Assembly (NCBI RefSeq): GCF_036711975.1 | Contig: NC_091967.1 | Span: forward strand, 23,250,001-23,314,000 | Length of the DNA: 64,000 nucleotides | Origin: Onthophagus taurus | Taxonomy: Eukaryota > Arthropoda > Insecta > Coleoptera > Scarabaeidae | Direction of reading: 5' to 3' | Shown: piece after piece, positions 63,442 to 64,000 of the stretch | Numbering within the stretch: position 1 is the stretch's first letter | Layout: the number at the start of each line of letters is the position of its first letter | Notes under the pieces: model-generated | The model's input: only the letters and a program-made list of their open reading frames with translations | Told to the model about the DNA's origin: nothing | Databases searched by the model: none | Made by a program: the position numbers and the translations under genes

Positions 63442-63879
63442 AACACTCTTACGTCAATACTGTTGAACACGATTTTCTATCTGCTATTTAAAGCATACCT
63501 CCTCCGAAGTGGGGTTTTCAATGAACTCACGTCGTGTAACCTTCATTTCAGGTCACCTACAAGGTCAATGTCATGGTTACAATTAAGGTTGACTTCAAGG
63601 TCTCCGTTGAGGTCAAAGTAAAGGTCATTGTTCAGGTCAAGGTTGCTGATCAAGGTCATGGTCACTAAACGTGATCTTGACCTGAGGTGAGCTTAAAGTA
63701 AAGGTCATTGTTTAGGTCAAGGTTACTGGTCAACGACCCCCTTTGCAATAGCCGATTCTGGAACCTCCTCCCAGAACCTCAGGGCAAGGTCAAGGTCATG
63801 GTCACTCAACGTGACCTTGGCCTTGACCTTGACCTGAGGTTCTGAGAGGAGGTTCTAGAATCGGCTTTTATCTACTACT
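63436..63879 (-). repeat. Polinton right TIR
   Basis: About 444 bp, inverted copy of the left TIR with small differences. Its inner border, GTTCACAACAC, falls at the first codons of the DNA polymerase frame, so the polymerase promoter lies wholly within the TIR. Confidence 0.92.
63484..63493 (-). promoter_or_regulatory. TATA-like box in right TIR
   Basis: CTTTAAATAG on the minus strand, about 45-50 nt before the first codons of DNA polymerase B. Mirror copy of the left-TIR box. Confidence 0.4.
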
Positions 63880-63885
63880 AATAGC

Positions 63886-64000
63886 AAATATTCAAACGAA
63901 ATAATTTCGCGGCTTTTCTGTGACGTAGAACCGCACTGCCTAAAACAAGTTAAATTGTCCGTTAGATAGCGCTTGCGGTGTGACAGTGTCAAAACAAAAC
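63886..64000. other. Host DNA right of the Polinton
   Basis: Short flank after the AATAGC duplication. No feature seen before the window ends. Confidence 0.4.

Larger units (their letters stand above)
46637..63879. mobile_element. Polinton/Maverick, nearly complete, 17,243 bp
   Basis: Self-synthesising DNA transposon of the Polinton (Maverick) class. It starts AGTAGTAGATAAAAGCC and ends GGCTTTTATCTACTACT, with 5'-AG ends as in the class. It is flanked by exact 6-mers AATAGC (46631-46636, 63880-63885), the class-specific target size. It encodes all hallmark proteins: protein-primed DNA polymerase B, retroviral-type integrase, packaging ATPase, adenovirus-type protease, major and minor capsid proteins. 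All genes read rightward except polymerase B, which reads leftward from the right TIR. Lesions are stops in the exonuclease-like gene (47245) and in polymerase B (60164), frame breaks in the gene at 56919, and a foldback insertion in the protease. This copy cannot be autonomous, though the capsid, ATPase and integrase genes are open. Confidence 0.96.

Noticed and set aside
1-64000. tRNA, rRNA, snRNA genes
   Set aside because: No cloverleaf, internal promoter boxes or rRNA-like GC-rich conserved blocks were recognised. A covariance-model scan was not possible here.

Overview
This is a window of an AT-rich insect nuclear genome. The best guess is a beetle, but the order is inferred, not shown. 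The evidence is spliced genes with GT..AG introns, insect-type protein families (an ionotropic receptor, NSD-type histone methyltransferase, glucoside xylosyltransferase, TIMMDC1) and a dense mix of eukaryotic transposons. There is no prokaryotic gene organisation.

Host genes. From the left edge: the 3' part of an ionotropic receptor (2-1030, +); an NSD-family H3K36 methyltransferase on the minus strand (23750 to 5861, five coding exons whose phases join to 1,475 codons plus stop); a six-exon glucoside xylosyltransferase (24576-25917, +, 358 aa); and a five-exon TIMMDC1 (26229-27223, +, 258 aa). The NSD gene is spread over 18 kb because two introns have filled with repeats. Intron 1 (15574-22759) holds hairpin repeats, a 172-174 bp satellite broken by a 664 bp insertion with an 8 bp duplication, a small hAT MITE and a Tc1/mariner-like element with about 460 bp terminal inverted repeats (TIRs). 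Intron 4 (7279-13426) holds two tandem arrays and a compact mariner-like element.

Transposon belt, 27.3-46.2 kb. No intact host gene is visible here. It holds a non-LTR fragment, a ~355 bp tandem array, a broken PIF/Harbinger cluster (transposase plus MADF partner) interrupted by a 5'-truncated Penelope-like retroelement with a GIY-YIG endonuclease, a ~7.2 kb element with long TIRs and a broken transposase-like gene, a 3.4 kb element with ~1 kb TIRs and a perfect 7 bp target-site duplication, a MITE, and a Harbinger-like non-autonomous element.

Polinton/Maverick, 46637-63879. A nearly complete 17,243 bp Polinton fills the right end. It has 432/444 bp TIRs and an exact 6 bp duplication (AATAGC). 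On the plus strand it carries an exonuclease-like protein, several hypothetical proteins, a phospholipase-A2-like structural protein, an adenovirus-type cysteine protease, the minor capsid (penton-like) protein, a small basic protein, the major capsid protein, a packaging ATPase, a conserved Polinton protein and a retroviral-type integrase with a chromodomain. Protein-primed DNA polymerase B is convergent on the minus strand and has one 59 nt intron. Together these form a self-synthesising, virion-type gene set, but this copy is dead or dying. The protease is split by a 1.4 kb TA-flanked foldback element, the polymerase has one in-frame TAG just before its motif C, and the exonuclease-like and DUF8207-like genes are also broken. 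The capsid proteins, ATPase and integrase are intact. The TIRs are built from TGACC/AAGGTCA repeats that repeatedly spell the monomeric nuclear-receptor site TCAAGGTCA. A third copy of this block lies inside the element, upstream of another gene.
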